From: Variovorax boronicumulans
Lineage (GTDB): Bacteria > Pseudomonadota > Gammaproteobacteria > Burkholderiales > Burkholderiaceae_C
Direction of reading: 5' to 3'
Length of the DNA stretch: 64,000 bases
NCBI RefSeq assembly: GCF_007677875.1
Contig: NZ_VEDO01000017.1
Span: 62,001-126,000, forward strand
Shown here: positions 41,746-49,638 of the stretch, piece after piece
Layout of the letters: every line of letters begins with the position of its first letter
Position numbering within the stretch: the stretch's first letter is position 1
Notes under the pieces: generated by a model
Seen by the model: the letters and a program-made list of their open reading frames with translations, nothing else
Database searches by the model: none
Told to the model about the DNA's origin: nothing
Made by a program: the position numbers and the translations under genes

Positions 41746-42684
41746 ATGGATCTGCGCCAGCTCCGCTACTTCCTCGCCGTGGCCCGGGCCGGCCACATCA
41801 CGCGCGCGGCCGAGGAGCTGGGCATGCAGCAGCCGCCGCTGAGCCAGCAGATCAAGGCGCTGGAAACCGAGCTGGGCGTGCCGCTGTTCCAGCGCCACCC
41901 GCGCGGTGTGCGCCTGACCGATGCCGGCCAGCGCCTGCAGGACGAAGCCGGCCGCCTGCTGGCCGATTTCGACGCCATGCGCGCACGCATGCTCTCGCTC
42001 AGCGACGGGCTGCACGGCCCCTTGTCGGTCGGTTTCACGAGTTCGGCTGCCGCCCACGCCTTCACGCCCGAGACGCTGCGCGCCTGCCGCAGCCGCTACC
42101 CCGGCATCGAGCTGACCGTGCGTGAGAACAACGCCGCCGAGATCACCGAGGCCGTCGCCGCCGCGCGGCTTCACTGCGGCTTCCTGCGCGTGCCGGTGTC
42201 GGCCCCGCCCGGCGTGGTGCTGCAGCAGCTGCTCAGCGAACCGGCTGTGCTGGCCGTGCCGCGCGGCCACGCACTGGCCCGCGGGGCCTCCTGCGCGGCA
42301 CTGCGCGATCTGCAGGACCAGCCCCTCGTGCTGGTGCGGCGCCCCGGCGCCCCCGGGCTGTATGCCAACCTGCTGGCGCTGTGCGCACAGCAGGGCGTGC
42401 GCGTGCGCATCGCTGCCGAGGTCGAGCGCATGATGACCAACCTGAACCTGGTCGCGGCCGGCGCCGGTATCTCTGTCGTGCCGGCATCCATGCGCGGCGT
42501 GCACGCGCACGCCGTCGTCTACCGCGCGCTGGAACCTGCGGCCGCGCTTGACGCGCCGCTCACGCTGGCCTGGCGCGAAGCCGACCGCGCAGGCCCCACG
42601 GCCACGTTCGTCGCGCTGGTGCAGCGGCTGGCCGCGGCGCACCGCCGCAAGAGCCAGCGCAGCCGGGACGGGGCGCCCGCATGA
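41746..42684 (+). CDS. LysR-family transcriptional regulator
   Basis: 312 aa. N-terminal HTH: MDLRQLRYFLAVARAGHITR, AAEELGMQQPPLSQQIKALE, LGVPLFQRHPRGVRLTDAG. The ligand domain begins GPLSVGFTSSAAAHAFTPET and includes GISVVPASMRGVHAHAVVYR; this is the BenM/CatM-like branch that often senses aromatic or dicarboxylic acids. The ATG follows GATGAAGAT, not a strong ribosome binding site. The stop overlaps the ATG of a Bug gene (ATGA), so regulator and binding protein are made together. The divergent hydrolase gene is 101 bases away and may be a target. The effector is unknown. Confidence 0.92.
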   Translation: MDLRQLRYFLAVARAGHITRAAEELGMQQPPLSQQIKALETELGVPLFQRHPRGVRLTDAGQRLQDEAGRLLADFDAMRARMLSLSDGLHGPLSVGFTSSAAAHAFTPETLRACRSRYPGIELTVRENNAAEITEAVAAARLHCGFLRVPVSAPPGVVLQQLLSEPAVLAVPRGHALARGASCAALRDLQDQPLVLVRRPGAPGLYANLLALCAQQGVRVRIAAEVERMMTNLNLVAAGAGISVVPASMRGVHAHAVVYRALEPAAALDAPLTLAWREADRAGPTATFVALVQRLAAAHRRKSQRSRDGAPA

Positions 42685-43625
42685 CCGCGCGCCGCACGCT
42701 GCTGCTGGGCACGGCCGCTGCGCTGTGCGCGCCGGCGCTGGCCAGCATGCCCTGGCCCAGCCGCCCGCTGCGCCTGCTGGTGGCCTATGCGACGGGAGGC
42801 GTCAGCGACGACATCACGCGGGTGCTGGCCGAGCGCCTCGCCCAGCGCATCGGCGTACCGGTGGTGGTGGAGAACCGCGGCGGTGCCGGCGGCGCCCTGG
42901 CCATGGCCGCGCTGGCGCGGGCACCGGCCGACGGCCACACGCTGTGCTTCTCGGCCATCACCCCGCTGACGGTGGCGCCGCTGCTGGGCCCGGTGCGCTA
43001 CGACCCGCAGCGCGACATCGCGCCCGTGGCCAGCGTGATGTCCACCCCGGTGCTGGTGGTGTCCACGCCGGCGCTGGCTGCGCGCGACCTGCCACAGGCC
43101 CTGGCGCGCGCCGGTACCAGCGGCCTGCGCTGGGCGACTTCGGGCCTGGGCACCACGGGCCACCTGGTCATGGAACAGGTGCGCCGCGCCAGCGGCGTGG
43201 CCATCACCCACGTGCCCTACAAGGGCGGCAGCCAGCAGATCAGCGATGCGCTGGGCGGGCAGTTCGAGCTGCTGTCCACCAACGTGGGCACGGTGCAGCT
43301 GGGCCACGTGCGCAAGGGGCGGCTGCAGGCGCTGGCGGTCGGCGCGCCGGCGCGCGTGGCGGTGCTGCCTGCCGTGCAAACCCTGGCCGAGGCGGGCTTT
43401 CCGGACGCCAACCTGTGGTCGCTGTTCGGCCTGTTCGCCCCGGGCGACACACCGACCGATCTGCGCGAGCAGATCAACGCCGAGATCAACGCCGTGCTGT
43501 CCGAGCCGGACCTGCGGGAGCGCCTCACGGCCGTGAACAACCTGCCGCTGCTGGACAGCCCGCGCGGCTTCGCGCAGCGCATCGCGCAGGAGGCGGTGGT
43601 GCACCGCGACCTGCTGCAGCGTTGA
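42681..43625 (+). CDS. Bug/TctC-family solute-binding protein coupled to a LysR gene
   Basis: 314 aa with twin-arginine-like or Sec signal TARRTLLLGTAAALCAPALA. Bug loops: WPSRPLRLLVAYATGGVSDD, VVVENRGGAGGALAMAALAR, THVPYKGGSQQISDALGG. The first loop has ATGGVSDD where most have APGGxxD. It overlaps the lysR stop, an arrangement in which the Bug protein may present ligand for sensing or share control with a catabolic operon not seen here. It is followed by 58 non-coding bases and a convergent ModA-like gene; no carrier is adjacent. The ligand is unknown. Confidence 0.92.
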   Translation: MTARRTLLLGTAAALCAPALASMPWPSRPLRLLVAYATGGVSDDITRVLAERLAQRIGVPVVVENRGGAGGALAMAALARAPADGHTLCFSAITPLTVAPLLGPVRYDPQRDIAPVASVMSTPVLVVSTPALAARDLPQALARAGTSGLRWATSGLGTTGHLVMEQVRRASGVAITHVPYKGGSQQISDALGGQFELLSTNVGTVQLGHVRKGRLQALAVGAPARVAVLPAVQTLAEAGFPDANLWSLFGLFAPGDTPTDLREQINAEINAVLSEPDLRERLTAVNNLPLLDSPRGFAQRIAQEAVVHRDLLQR

Positions 43626-43683
43626 GCCGCGCGCGACCTGACCGGAGAGCAGTGGCCGCGCCGGCGCCACCAGGCCCACAGCC

Positions 43684-44373
43684 TCAAGCCGGCTCCATAC
43701 CCTGGCGCTGCTTGGCCTCGGCCGCGGCCGGCGCGGCGAAGAAGGCCAGCAGCGCACGCGCGGCATCGGGCTGGCTGGCCGTGGCCGCGACGCCGCCCGA
43801 GAACACGGTCGTGATCTGCACGGCGGGCGGCAGCGGGCCCAGCAGGGTGATGCCCTGCAGGTGGATCAGCTCGGCCAGCTGCTGAAAGCCCAGCGCCGCC
43901 TCGCCCTGGGCGACGAGCGAGCCCACGGGCACGCCAGGCGGGGCCTGCACGGTGCGGCCTTTGAGTTCTTCGGCGATGCCCCAGCGTTCGAACAGCTTGA
44001 CCAGTTGCACGCCGCTCGGCCCGGTCGAATAGCTGATGCTGGGTGCGGCCAGCACGGCGGCCTTGAGCGCCTCCTCGCTGCCAATGTCGGGCTGGGCCGC
44101 GCCGGCGCGCACCGCCACGGCCACGCCCGAGCGCACGATGTCCACGCGGCTGCCGGCCACCACGGCGCCGCCGGCGATGAGTTTGTCGATGGCGTCCTGC
44201 GCCAGCATCACGAGGTCGAAGGCCTCGCCGGCCTGCACGCGCTTGGCGGCATCGACGCCACCCACAGATTCGAGCGCGATGTCCACCGCATGGTCTTGCT
44301 GGTAGAGCGCGACGAGTTCGGCCAGCACCTGCTTGGTGGCCATCGAGGAAATGATCTTGAGCGTGGAGGCCAT
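43684..44373 (-). CDS. ModA-like substrate-binding-fold protein without signal peptide
   Basis: 229 aa. The fold is that of molybdate-type periplasmic binding proteins: LKIISSMATKQVLAELVALY (residues 5-24), ESVGGVDAAKRVQAGEAFDL, VMLAQDAIDKLIAGGAVVAG, then SYSTGPSGVQLVKLFERWGI and ALGFQQLAELIHLQGITLLG. ModA proteins begin with an export signal; here the binding domain starts at residue 4 with no hydrophobic leader, and no upstream in-frame start provides one (the leader is 49 bases after marR). So it is probably cytoplasmic, perhaps a ligand sensor. It lies in the same direction as, and just downstream of, a marR gene. The substrate need not be molybdate. Confidence 0.8.
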   Translation of the reverse strand: MASTLKIISSMATKQVLAELVALYQQDHAVDIALESVGGVDAAKRVQAGEAFDLVMLAQDAIDKLIAGGAVVAGSRVDIVRSGVAVAVRAGAAQPDIGSEEALKAAVLAAPSISYSTGPSGVQLVKLFERWGIAEELKGRTVQAPPGVPVGSLVAQGEAALGFQQLAELIHLQGITLLGPLPPAVQITTVFSGGVAATASQPDAARALLAFFAAPAAAEAKQRQGMEPA

Positions 44374-44422
44374 GGGCCCGTCTCCTGCAGGAAGGGTGTT
44401 GACGGGGCGGATTATCGGAGTG

Positions 44423-44839
44423 TCAACCGCGGATCTTCGCCGCGATGCGCACGGCCTCGTTGAGCGTGGTCAGTTGCTCGGCATGCAGCGCCGCAAGCCT
44501 GGCCAGCTTCTGGCGGCCGGCCGGCAGCAGATGCACCTCGACCTGGCGCCGGTCCGTGGCGCTCGCACGGCGCTCGACGAGGCCGGCTTCCTCACAGCGC
44601 GTGACCAGCGCCACCACGCCGTGCGGCTGGGCCTGCAGGCAGTCCGCCAGTTCGCCGATGGTGGCCCATTCGCGGCCGGCAAAGCCCTGCGTGTGCAGCA
44701 GCAGCTGGTACTGCAGCGCCGTGATGCCTTCGGCACGGGCGGCGTCTTCGCTGAAGCGCAGGAAGCGGCGCAGCTGGTAGCGGAAGTCGGACAGCGCCTC
44801 ATAGCGCTGCTTGTCGGTTGCCCCCTTGCGGTCGGCCAT
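44423..44839 (-). CDS. MarR-family transcriptional regulator
   Basis: 138 aa. Winged HTH: LQYQLLLHTQGFAGREWATI, GELADCLQAQPHGVVALVTR, CEEAGLVERRASATDRRQVE, VHLLPAG, with the conserved DRR wing. The start is ATG 44839, with an upstream AGGAC; an extended frame upstream would cross AT-rich intergenic DNA. It is followed by a ModA-like gene in the same direction and is divergent from tctBA across 235 bases that contain 22-bp-period direct repeats and an inverted repeat, likely operator DNA for this or another regulator. Family certain, targets inferred. Confidence 0.92.
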   Translation of the reverse strand: MADRKGATDKQRYEALSDFRYQLRRFLRFSEDAARAEGITALQYQLLLHTQGFAGREWATIGELADCLQAQPHGVVALVTRCEEAGLVERRASATDRRQVEVHLLPAGRQKLARLAALHAEQLTTLNEAVRIAAKIRG

Positions 44840-44927
44840 GGCGGTCCTTGTCCTGTCTTTTTGTGCAGAAATATTAGCAGTGCAGGTCGTACGGAAATCG
44901 GTGGAAGCCCCGAGCCGGATGTACGTG

Positions 44928-44971
44928 GAATTACTCATGCCGTGATGTAATTCAACTCATAACATGATGTA
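44928..44971. promoter_or_regulatory. Direct repeats (22-bp period) and inverted repeat between marR and tctB
   Basis: ACTCATGCCGTGATGTAA (44933-44950) and ACTCATAACATGATGTAT (44955-44972) match at 14 of 18 bases, starts 22 bp apart (two helical turns). Each has a small dyad (TCAT/ATGA type). GAATTAC (44928-44934) and GTAATTC (44947-44953) form a 7-bp inverted repeat across the first unit. This AT-rich block in GC-rich DNA looks like a multi-site regulator target. Confidence 0.55.
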
Positions 44972-45074
44972 TCTGACTGGAACCTGACCATCCTGGTCGC
45001 CCGGGTTCCTGCCGTGGTGCCGCAGCCCGCGCCGGCTGCGCCCGTCCTTCCACCCCATCCCGGTCTTCTCACGC

Positions 45075-45563
45075 ATGCAGATCAAGAGTCGTAAGGACTT
45101 CGTGTCCGGATTGATGTTCATGGGCTTCGGCGCCGCCTTCTCGCTGGGCGCCTTCAACTACACCGTCGGCAATGCCGCGCGCATGGGCCCGGGCTACTTC
45201 CCGATGCTGCTGGGCGCGCTGCTGGCCGGCATGGGCTTGTTCGTGTTGCTGGGCTCGCTGCGCTCGCAACGCACGGACGGCGGCCGCATCGGCGCCATCG
45301 CCTGGAAGCCGCTGCTCTACATCGTCGGCGCCAACCTGGCGTTCGGCGTGCTGCTGGGCGGTGTGCCCTCGCTGGGCATCCCGGCCATGGGGCTGATCGC
45401 GGCGATCTTCGCGGCGGTCATCATCTCCAGCATGGCCGGCAGCCGCTTCGTGTTCCGCGGCTCGCTGGTGCTGGCACTGATCCTGGCCATCGGCAGCTAC
45501 CTGACCTTCGTGATGGGACTGAGCCTGCAGTTCCAGGTCTGGCCTACGTTCATCACCGGCTGA
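45075..45563 (+). CDS. tctB: Tripartite tricarboxylate transporter small permease TctB
   Basis: 162 aa with four membrane helices: VSGLMFMGFGAAFSLGAFNY, FPMLLGALLAGMGLFVLLG, PLLYIVGANLAFGVLLGG and LVLALILAIGSYLTFVMGLS. The start MQIKSRKDFVSG and the GNAARMGPGYFPMLLG loop are characteristic of TctB. It is the small subunit of the Na+/H+-driven TctABC-type carrier. TctA follows 10 bases later. No tctC (Bug) gene is in the operon, so a binding protein must come from elsewhere, for example one of the three Bug genes in this window. It is divergent from marR; repeats at 44928-44971 may control it. Confidence 0.93.
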   Translation: MQIKSRKDFVSGLMFMGFGAAFSLGAFNYTVGNAARMGPGYFPMLLGALLAGMGLFVLLGSLRSQRTDGGRIGAIAWKPLLYIVGANLAFGVLLGGVPSLGIPAMGLIAAIFAAVIISSMAGSRFVFRGSLVLALILAIGSYLTFVMGLSLQFQVWPTFITG

Positions 45564-45573
45564 GGGGACGACC

Positions 45574-47088
45574 ATGGAACTGCTGGAACACCTCTCGCTC
45601 GGCTTCAGCGCGGCCTTCACGCTGCAAAACCTGCTCTATGCCTTCATCGGCTGCCTGCTCGGCACGCTGATCGGCGTGCTGCCCGGCGTGGGCCCCGTCG
45701 CCACCATCGCCATGCTGCTGCCCGCCACCTACGCCCTGCCTCCGGTGGCGGCGCTGATCATGCTGGCCGGCATCTACTACGGCTCCCAGTACGGCGGCTC
45801 GACTACCGCCATCTTGGTCAACCTGCCCGGCGAGTCGTCGTCGGTGGTGACCGTGATCGACGGCCACCAGATGGCCAAGAAGGGGCGTGGTGGCGCCGCG
45901 CTCGCGGCCGCCGGCATCGGCTCGTTCTTCGCGGGCAGCGTGGCCACGCTGGTGCTGGCCGCGTTCGCGCCGCCGCTGACCGAGATCGCCTTCAAGTTCG
46001 GGCCGGCCGAGTACTTCTCGCTCATGGTGCTGGGCCTGATCGGCGCCGTGGTGCTGGCTTCGGGCTCGCTGCTCAAGGCCATCAGCATGATCGTGCTGGG
46101 CCTGCTGTTCGGCCTGGTCGGCACCGACGTGAACTCCGGTGTGGCGCGCTACAGCTTCGACATCCCGGAGCTGACCGACGGCATCAGCTTCATCGCCATC
46201 GCCATGGGCGTCTTCGGCTACGGCGAGATCATTGCCAACCTGGGCAAGCCGGAGGAGGAGCGCGAGGTCTTCACGGCCGATGTGAAGGGCTTGTTCCCGA
46301 CCAAGGAAGACTGGAAGCACATGGTGCCGGCGATCCTGCGCGGCACGGTGCTGGGCAGTTCCATGGGCATCCTGCCGGGCGGCGGTTCGCTGCTGTCGGC
46401 CTTCGCCTCGTACACGCTGGAGAAAAAGCTCAAGCCCAAGGCCGGCGAGGTGCCGTTCGGCCAGGGCAACATCCGCGGCGTGGCCGGCCCCGAGTCGGCC
46501 AACAACGCCGGCGCGCAGACCTCCTTCATCCCGCTGCTGACGCTGGGCATCCCGGGCAACGCCGTGATGGCGCTGATGGTGGGCGCGATGACCATCCACA
46601 ACATCCAGCCGGGCCCGCAGGTGATGACCAGCAATCCCGAGCTGTTCTGGGGCCTGATCGCCTCGATGTGGATCGGCAACGCCATGCTGATCATCCTGAA
46701 CCTGCCGCTGATCGGCATCTGGATCAAGCTGCTGTCGGTGCCCTACCACTGGCTGTTCCCGGCCATCGTGCTGTTCTGCGCGATCGGCGTGTACTCGACC
46801 AACAACAACACCTTCGACGTCTGGATGCTGGGCTGGTTCGGCATCCTGGGCTACATCTTCCACAAGCTCGAGTGCGAGCCCGCGCCACTGCTGCTGGGCC
46901 TGATCCTCGGGCCCATGATGGAAGAGAACCTGCGCCGCGCGCTGCTGCTCTCGCGCGGCGACTGGAGCGTGTTCGTCACGCGGCCGATCTCGGCGGCCCT
47001 GCTGATCGGCGCCGTGCTGCTGCTGGCCATCGTGCTGCTGCCCGCGGTGCGCCACAAGCGCGAGGAAGCCTTCGTCGAGGAAGGCTGA
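45574..47088 (+). CDS. tctA: Tripartite tricarboxylate transporter large permease TctA
   Basis: 504 aa, full length. About twelve helices. Signature regions: LLYAFIGCLLGTLIGVLPGV (residues 16-35), IYYGSQYGGSTTAILVNLPG with ESSSVVTVIDGHQMAKKGRG (66-105), the repeated VLGSSMGILPGGGSLLSAFA near 257, GPESANNAGAQTSFIPLLTL near 305 and GIPGNAVMALMVGAM. The inverted-repeat GxLPG motifs line the transport path. It carries the carboxylate delivered by a Bug protein. It starts 10 bases after tctB. A long UUCG-capped hairpin follows at 47107-47138 before the convergent gene. Confidence 0.95.
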   Translation: MELLEHLSLGFSAAFTLQNLLYAFIGCLLGTLIGVLPGVGPVATIAMLLPATYALPPVAALIMLAGIYYGSQYGGSTTAILVNLPGESSSVVTVIDGHQMAKKGRGGAALAAAGIGSFFAGSVATLVLAAFAPPLTEIAFKFGPAEYFSLMVLGLIGAVVLASGSLLKAISMIVLGLLFGLVGTDVNSGVARYSFDIPELTDGISFIAIAMGVFGYGEIIANLGKPEEEREVFTADVKGLFPTKEDWKHMVPAILRGTVLGSSMGILPGGGSLLSAFASYTLEKKLKPKAGEVPFGQGNIRGVAGPESANNAGAQTSFIPLLTLGIPGNAVMALMVGAMTIHNIQPGPQVMTSNPELFWGLIASMWIGNAMLIILNLPLIGIWIKLLSVPYHWLFPAIVLFCAIGVYSTNNNTFDVWMLGWFGILGYIFHKLECEPAPLLLGLILGPMMEENLRRALLLSRGDWSVFVTRPISAALLIGAVLLLAIVLLPAVRHKREEAFVEEG

Positions 47089-47106
47089 CCGCAACGCGGC
47101 GCCTGC

Positions 47107-47138
47107 CGGCCCGGCGCTCCTTCGGGGCGGCCGGGCCG
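47107..47138. terminator. Long hairpin between convergent tctA and the spermidine synthase fusion gene
   Basis: CGGCCCGGC (47107-47115) and GCCGGGCCG (47130-47138) form a 9-bp stem enclosing a second small stem with a CC-TTCG-GG tetraloop (47119-47126). There is no T-run on either side, so it is a likely bidirectional hairpin terminator or mRNA 3'-end stabiliser rather than a textbook one. Confidence 0.6.
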
Positions 47139-47146
47139 TCCTGCGT

Positions 47147-49228
47147 TCAGAACTTGAGCGTCTTGAACAGATTGTTGTACTGGTCGGTCCACAGCGGCGC
47201 GCCGGGCGTGGGCGCCAGCAGCCAGCCGGCTTCCTGCAGGCGGTCGGGGATGCTGCGGCCAACCAGCACCCAGCTCGTGAAGCTCAGGTGGTCCTCCACC
47301 GGGCTGTCGTCGACCTGCCAGGCCACCAGCCCATGGGCCTGGGCCAGCTGCGCCACCACCGGCGAAAGGTCCAGGTAGCGGTTGGAAATGTGGAAGGCCA
47401 CCAGGCCATCGGGTTTCAGGTGCGCCAGGTAGACGCCCAGCGCCTCGCGCGTGAGCAGGTGCACCGGAATGGAATCGCTGGAGAACGCGTCGACCGCGAT
47501 CACGTCGTAGCCGCCCGGCCGGCCCTCGGCCAGTTCGCGCTCCAGCGACAGGCGGGCGTCGCCCAGGCGCAGCTGCGGCGCAGTCGGCGCATCGGCGATG
47601 TAGCGGAACCAGCGCCGCGCGGCCTCGACCACCTGGGCATCGAGCTCGTAGACCACGTAGTCGTCGCCGCTGCGCGCATAGCTCAGCAAGGTACCGGTGC
47701 CTAGGCCCACCGAGCCCACGCGCAGCGGCCCGGCCTCGCCCTTGAAGGCCAGCAAGCGGCCGATGCCGCTGGTCTCGCCGTAGTAGCTGGTGGGCAGGCG
47801 GCGCCGGTCCTCGGCCGTGTACTGCTCGCCGTGCATGATGGTGCCGTGCAGCAGCCGGCGCACTTCGTCTTCGCCGCTGCCGGCCTGCGTCACGCGCAGC
47901 ATGCCGTAGGTGTTGCGCGCGCTCGCGATGCTGCCCTGGTGCAGGGCGCGCACGTACTCCATGCCGTACCAGGCCACGCCGCCCACGGCCGCCAGCGCGG
48001 CCGCCAGCGGCAGCGCGCGCAGCGACCAGCGCCCCAAGCCGGCACGCCAGCCAGCCAGCAGCCCGACCAGCGTCACGGCCAGCAGCAAGCCCGGCAGCTC
48101 CCAGTAAGCCGTCAGCACGCGCGGCGCGACCAGGCCCACGCCAAGCCCGCCGACGGCGCCGCCCAACGCCATGCAGAGGTAAAAGCGCGTGAGGTGCTGC
48201 GGTGCCGGCCGCAGGGCTGCCATCTCGCCGTGGCAGACCATGCACACCAGGAACAAGCCGCTGGCGAACAGCGGGATCGCGTACTGGATGTGCAGCACGC
48301 CGTTGCTGGCCGACAGCGCCCAGGCCATGGCCACGGTAACGGCCAGCGTGGGCAGCAGCCAGAGCCGGCGCGCGACCGGGCCCAGGTACCAGCCGCGCCC
48401 GCCGCGGCCCTCGAACACCAGCATGAACGACAGCAGGTACAGCGCCAGCGGCACGATCCACAGGAACGGGATGGAGGCCACGTTCTGCGTCATGTGGGTG
48501 GTCACCGCCAGCAGCAGGGCCGAGGGCAACATGGCCAGCAGCGTCCACACCGCGTGGCGGCCCAGGCCAGGCACCGGCTCGGCGGCCTGCACGGCCTGAC
48601 CCAGCGTGGCGGCACCGGCGCCGGCGGGCAGCGCCGCCCCGGTCGCGCGCCAGGCCACGCCGGCGCAGGCCAGTGCGAACACTCCGTAAGCCACGCTCCA
48701 GGCGCGCGACTGGACGCCGCTGTCGAACCAGGGTTCCACCAGGAAGGGATAGGCCAGCAGCGCCGCCAGGGAGCCGGCGTTGGACCAGGCGAACAGCCGG
48801 TAGACGCGGGGCTGCTGCGCCGGCGCCACGGCCTGGCTCAACCAACGCTGCAGCAACGGCGAGGTGGCGGCCAGGGACATGTAGGGCAGGCCCACGGTGA
48901 CGACCAGCAGCGCGAGGATGCCCCGGGCAGCGTCGGCCTCGCCGGCAGGTTTGTAGACGGCATCGGGCACGATGGGCAAGGTCAGCAGCGCGGCCGCCAG
49001 CAGCGCCAGGTGCACGACGCGCTGCATGTGCGGCGGCCGCGCCTGCAGCCAGTGGGCATAGAGATAGCCGGCGAGCAGCGCGCACTGGAAGAACACCATG
49101 CTGACCGTCCACACCGCCGAGCTGCCGCCGAACCAGGGCAGGATCTGCTTGGCCAGGATGGGCTGCACGAGGAACAGCAGAAAGCTGGAAAGCACGACGG
49201 TGGCGCCGCTGGCAAGCGTGATGAGCAT
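47147..49228 (-). CDS. MFS-type membrane protein fused to a spermidine synthase-like domain
   Basis: 693 aa. The first 430 residues form about 11-12 membrane helices (TLASGATVVLSSFLLFLVQP, VSMVFFQCALLAGYLYAHWL, LLALLVVTVGLPYMSLAATS, ALYLLSFMLVFEG and others). The last 240 are a spermidine synthase/SAM-methyltransferase fold: VGSVGLGTGTLLSYARSGDD, VVYELDAQVVEAARRWFRY, YDVIAVDAFSSDSIPVHLLT, with the Asp of the acid pair. The polyamine-gatekeeper Tyr/Asp pocket of SpeE is not obvious, so the product is unclear. No speD or other polyamine gene adjoins. The ATG is preceded by GGATCCCCCG; a divergent 72-aa gene lies 157 bases away. Family fold sure, reaction unknown. Confidence 0.85.
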   Translation of the reverse strand: MLITLASGATVVLSSFLLFLVQPILAKQILPWFGGSSAVWTVSMVFFQCALLAGYLYAHWLQARPPHMQRVVHLALLAAALLTLPIVPDAVYKPAGEADAARGILALLVVTVGLPYMSLAATSPLLQRWLSQAVAPAQQPRVYRLFAWSNAGSLAALLAYPFLVEPWFDSGVQSRAWSVAYGVFALACAGVAWRATGAALPAGAGAATLGQAVQAAEPVPGLGRHAVWTLLAMLPSALLLAVTTHMTQNVASIPFLWIVPLALYLLSFMLVFEGRGGRGWYLGPVARRLWLLPTLAVTVAMAWALSASNGVLHIQYAIPLFASGLFLVCMVCHGEMAALRPAPQHLTRFYLCMALGGAVGGLGVGLVAPRVLTAYWELPGLLLAVTLVGLLAGWRAGLGRWSLRALPLAAALAAVGGVAWYGMEYVRALHQGSIASARNTYGMLRVTQAGSGEDEVRRLLHGTIMHGEQYTAEDRRRLPTSYYGETSGIGRLLAFKGEAGPLRVGSVGLGTGTLLSYARSGDDYVVYELDAQVVEAARRWFRYIADAPTAPQLRLGDARLSLERELAEGRPGGYDVIAVDAFSSDSIPVHLLTREALGVYLAHLKPDGLVAFHISNRYLDLSPVVAQLAQAHGLVAWQVDDSPVEDHLSFTSWVLVGRSIPDRLQEAGWLLAPTPGAPLWTDQYNNLFKTLKF

Positions 49229-49360
49229 CGGGGGATCCTGGGTGCGAGGTCGGCGCATTCTGCCCAGAGCGCTGCAGGCGCACCGTAGGAAAACACCCAC
49301 GACGGCAACGCCTCGCGTCCGCTGGCGCGCCGGACGCCGGTTGCGGATGCTGCAGCGAAA

Positions 49361-49373
49361 GGACACGGTGTCC
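49361..49373. promoter_or_regulatory. Palindrome GGACAC-G-GTGTCC before the 72-aa gene
   Basis: A perfect 6-bp inverted repeat around one base lies 12 bases before the ATG of the small protein, just upstream of its GGGGAG ribosome binding site. A further dyad GCGTCCG/CGGACGC is at 49315-49321/49331-49337. Either could bind a regulator or form a leader hairpin. Confidence 0.3.
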
Positions 49374-49385
49374 GGGGAGTTGCGC

Positions 49386-49604
49386 ATGGCACAGAAGGCT
49401 GAGATCACTGGCAAGGTCGAGTACCGCGAGGGCGACGGCCCGCTCATTCCGATCCGCAAGGGGCCGGTCGAGGTCACGACCACGGCGCAGGACGCCACCC
49501 TGAGCTGGCACGACGAAGGCGGCGACGTGCGCGGCAGCACGGCCATGCCCATCGCGGACTTCAAACGCTATCTGGCCGAAGGGGCGATCCGGCTGGCGGA
49601 CTGA
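49386..49604 (+). CDS. Conserved hypothetical small protein (72 aa)
   Basis: 72 aa, soluble, starting MAQKAEITGKVEYREGDGPL. The ATG follows GGGGAG at good spacing. The sequence looks like a small beta-rich domain (VEVTTTAQDATLSW, then a final helix PIADFKRYLAEGAIRLAD). The pattern is that of short uncharacterised proteins in Comamonadaceae genomes; I recognise no domain. It lies 34 bases upstream of lhr in the same direction, so it may be in the helicase transcript. Codon use is like the neighbours. No function assigned. Confidence 0.65.
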   Translation: MAQKAEITGKVEYREGDGPLIPIRKGPVEVTTTAQDATLSWHDEGGDVRGSTAMPIADFKRYLAEGAIRLAD

Positions 49605-49638
49605 CAGCGCGCGGCGCGCGGGCCACAATCGCGGGCCG

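Noticed and set aside
43684-44373. Calling the ModA-like gene a molybdate transporter component
   Set aside because: No signal peptide and no modB/modC nearby; the fold alone does not show molybdate binding.
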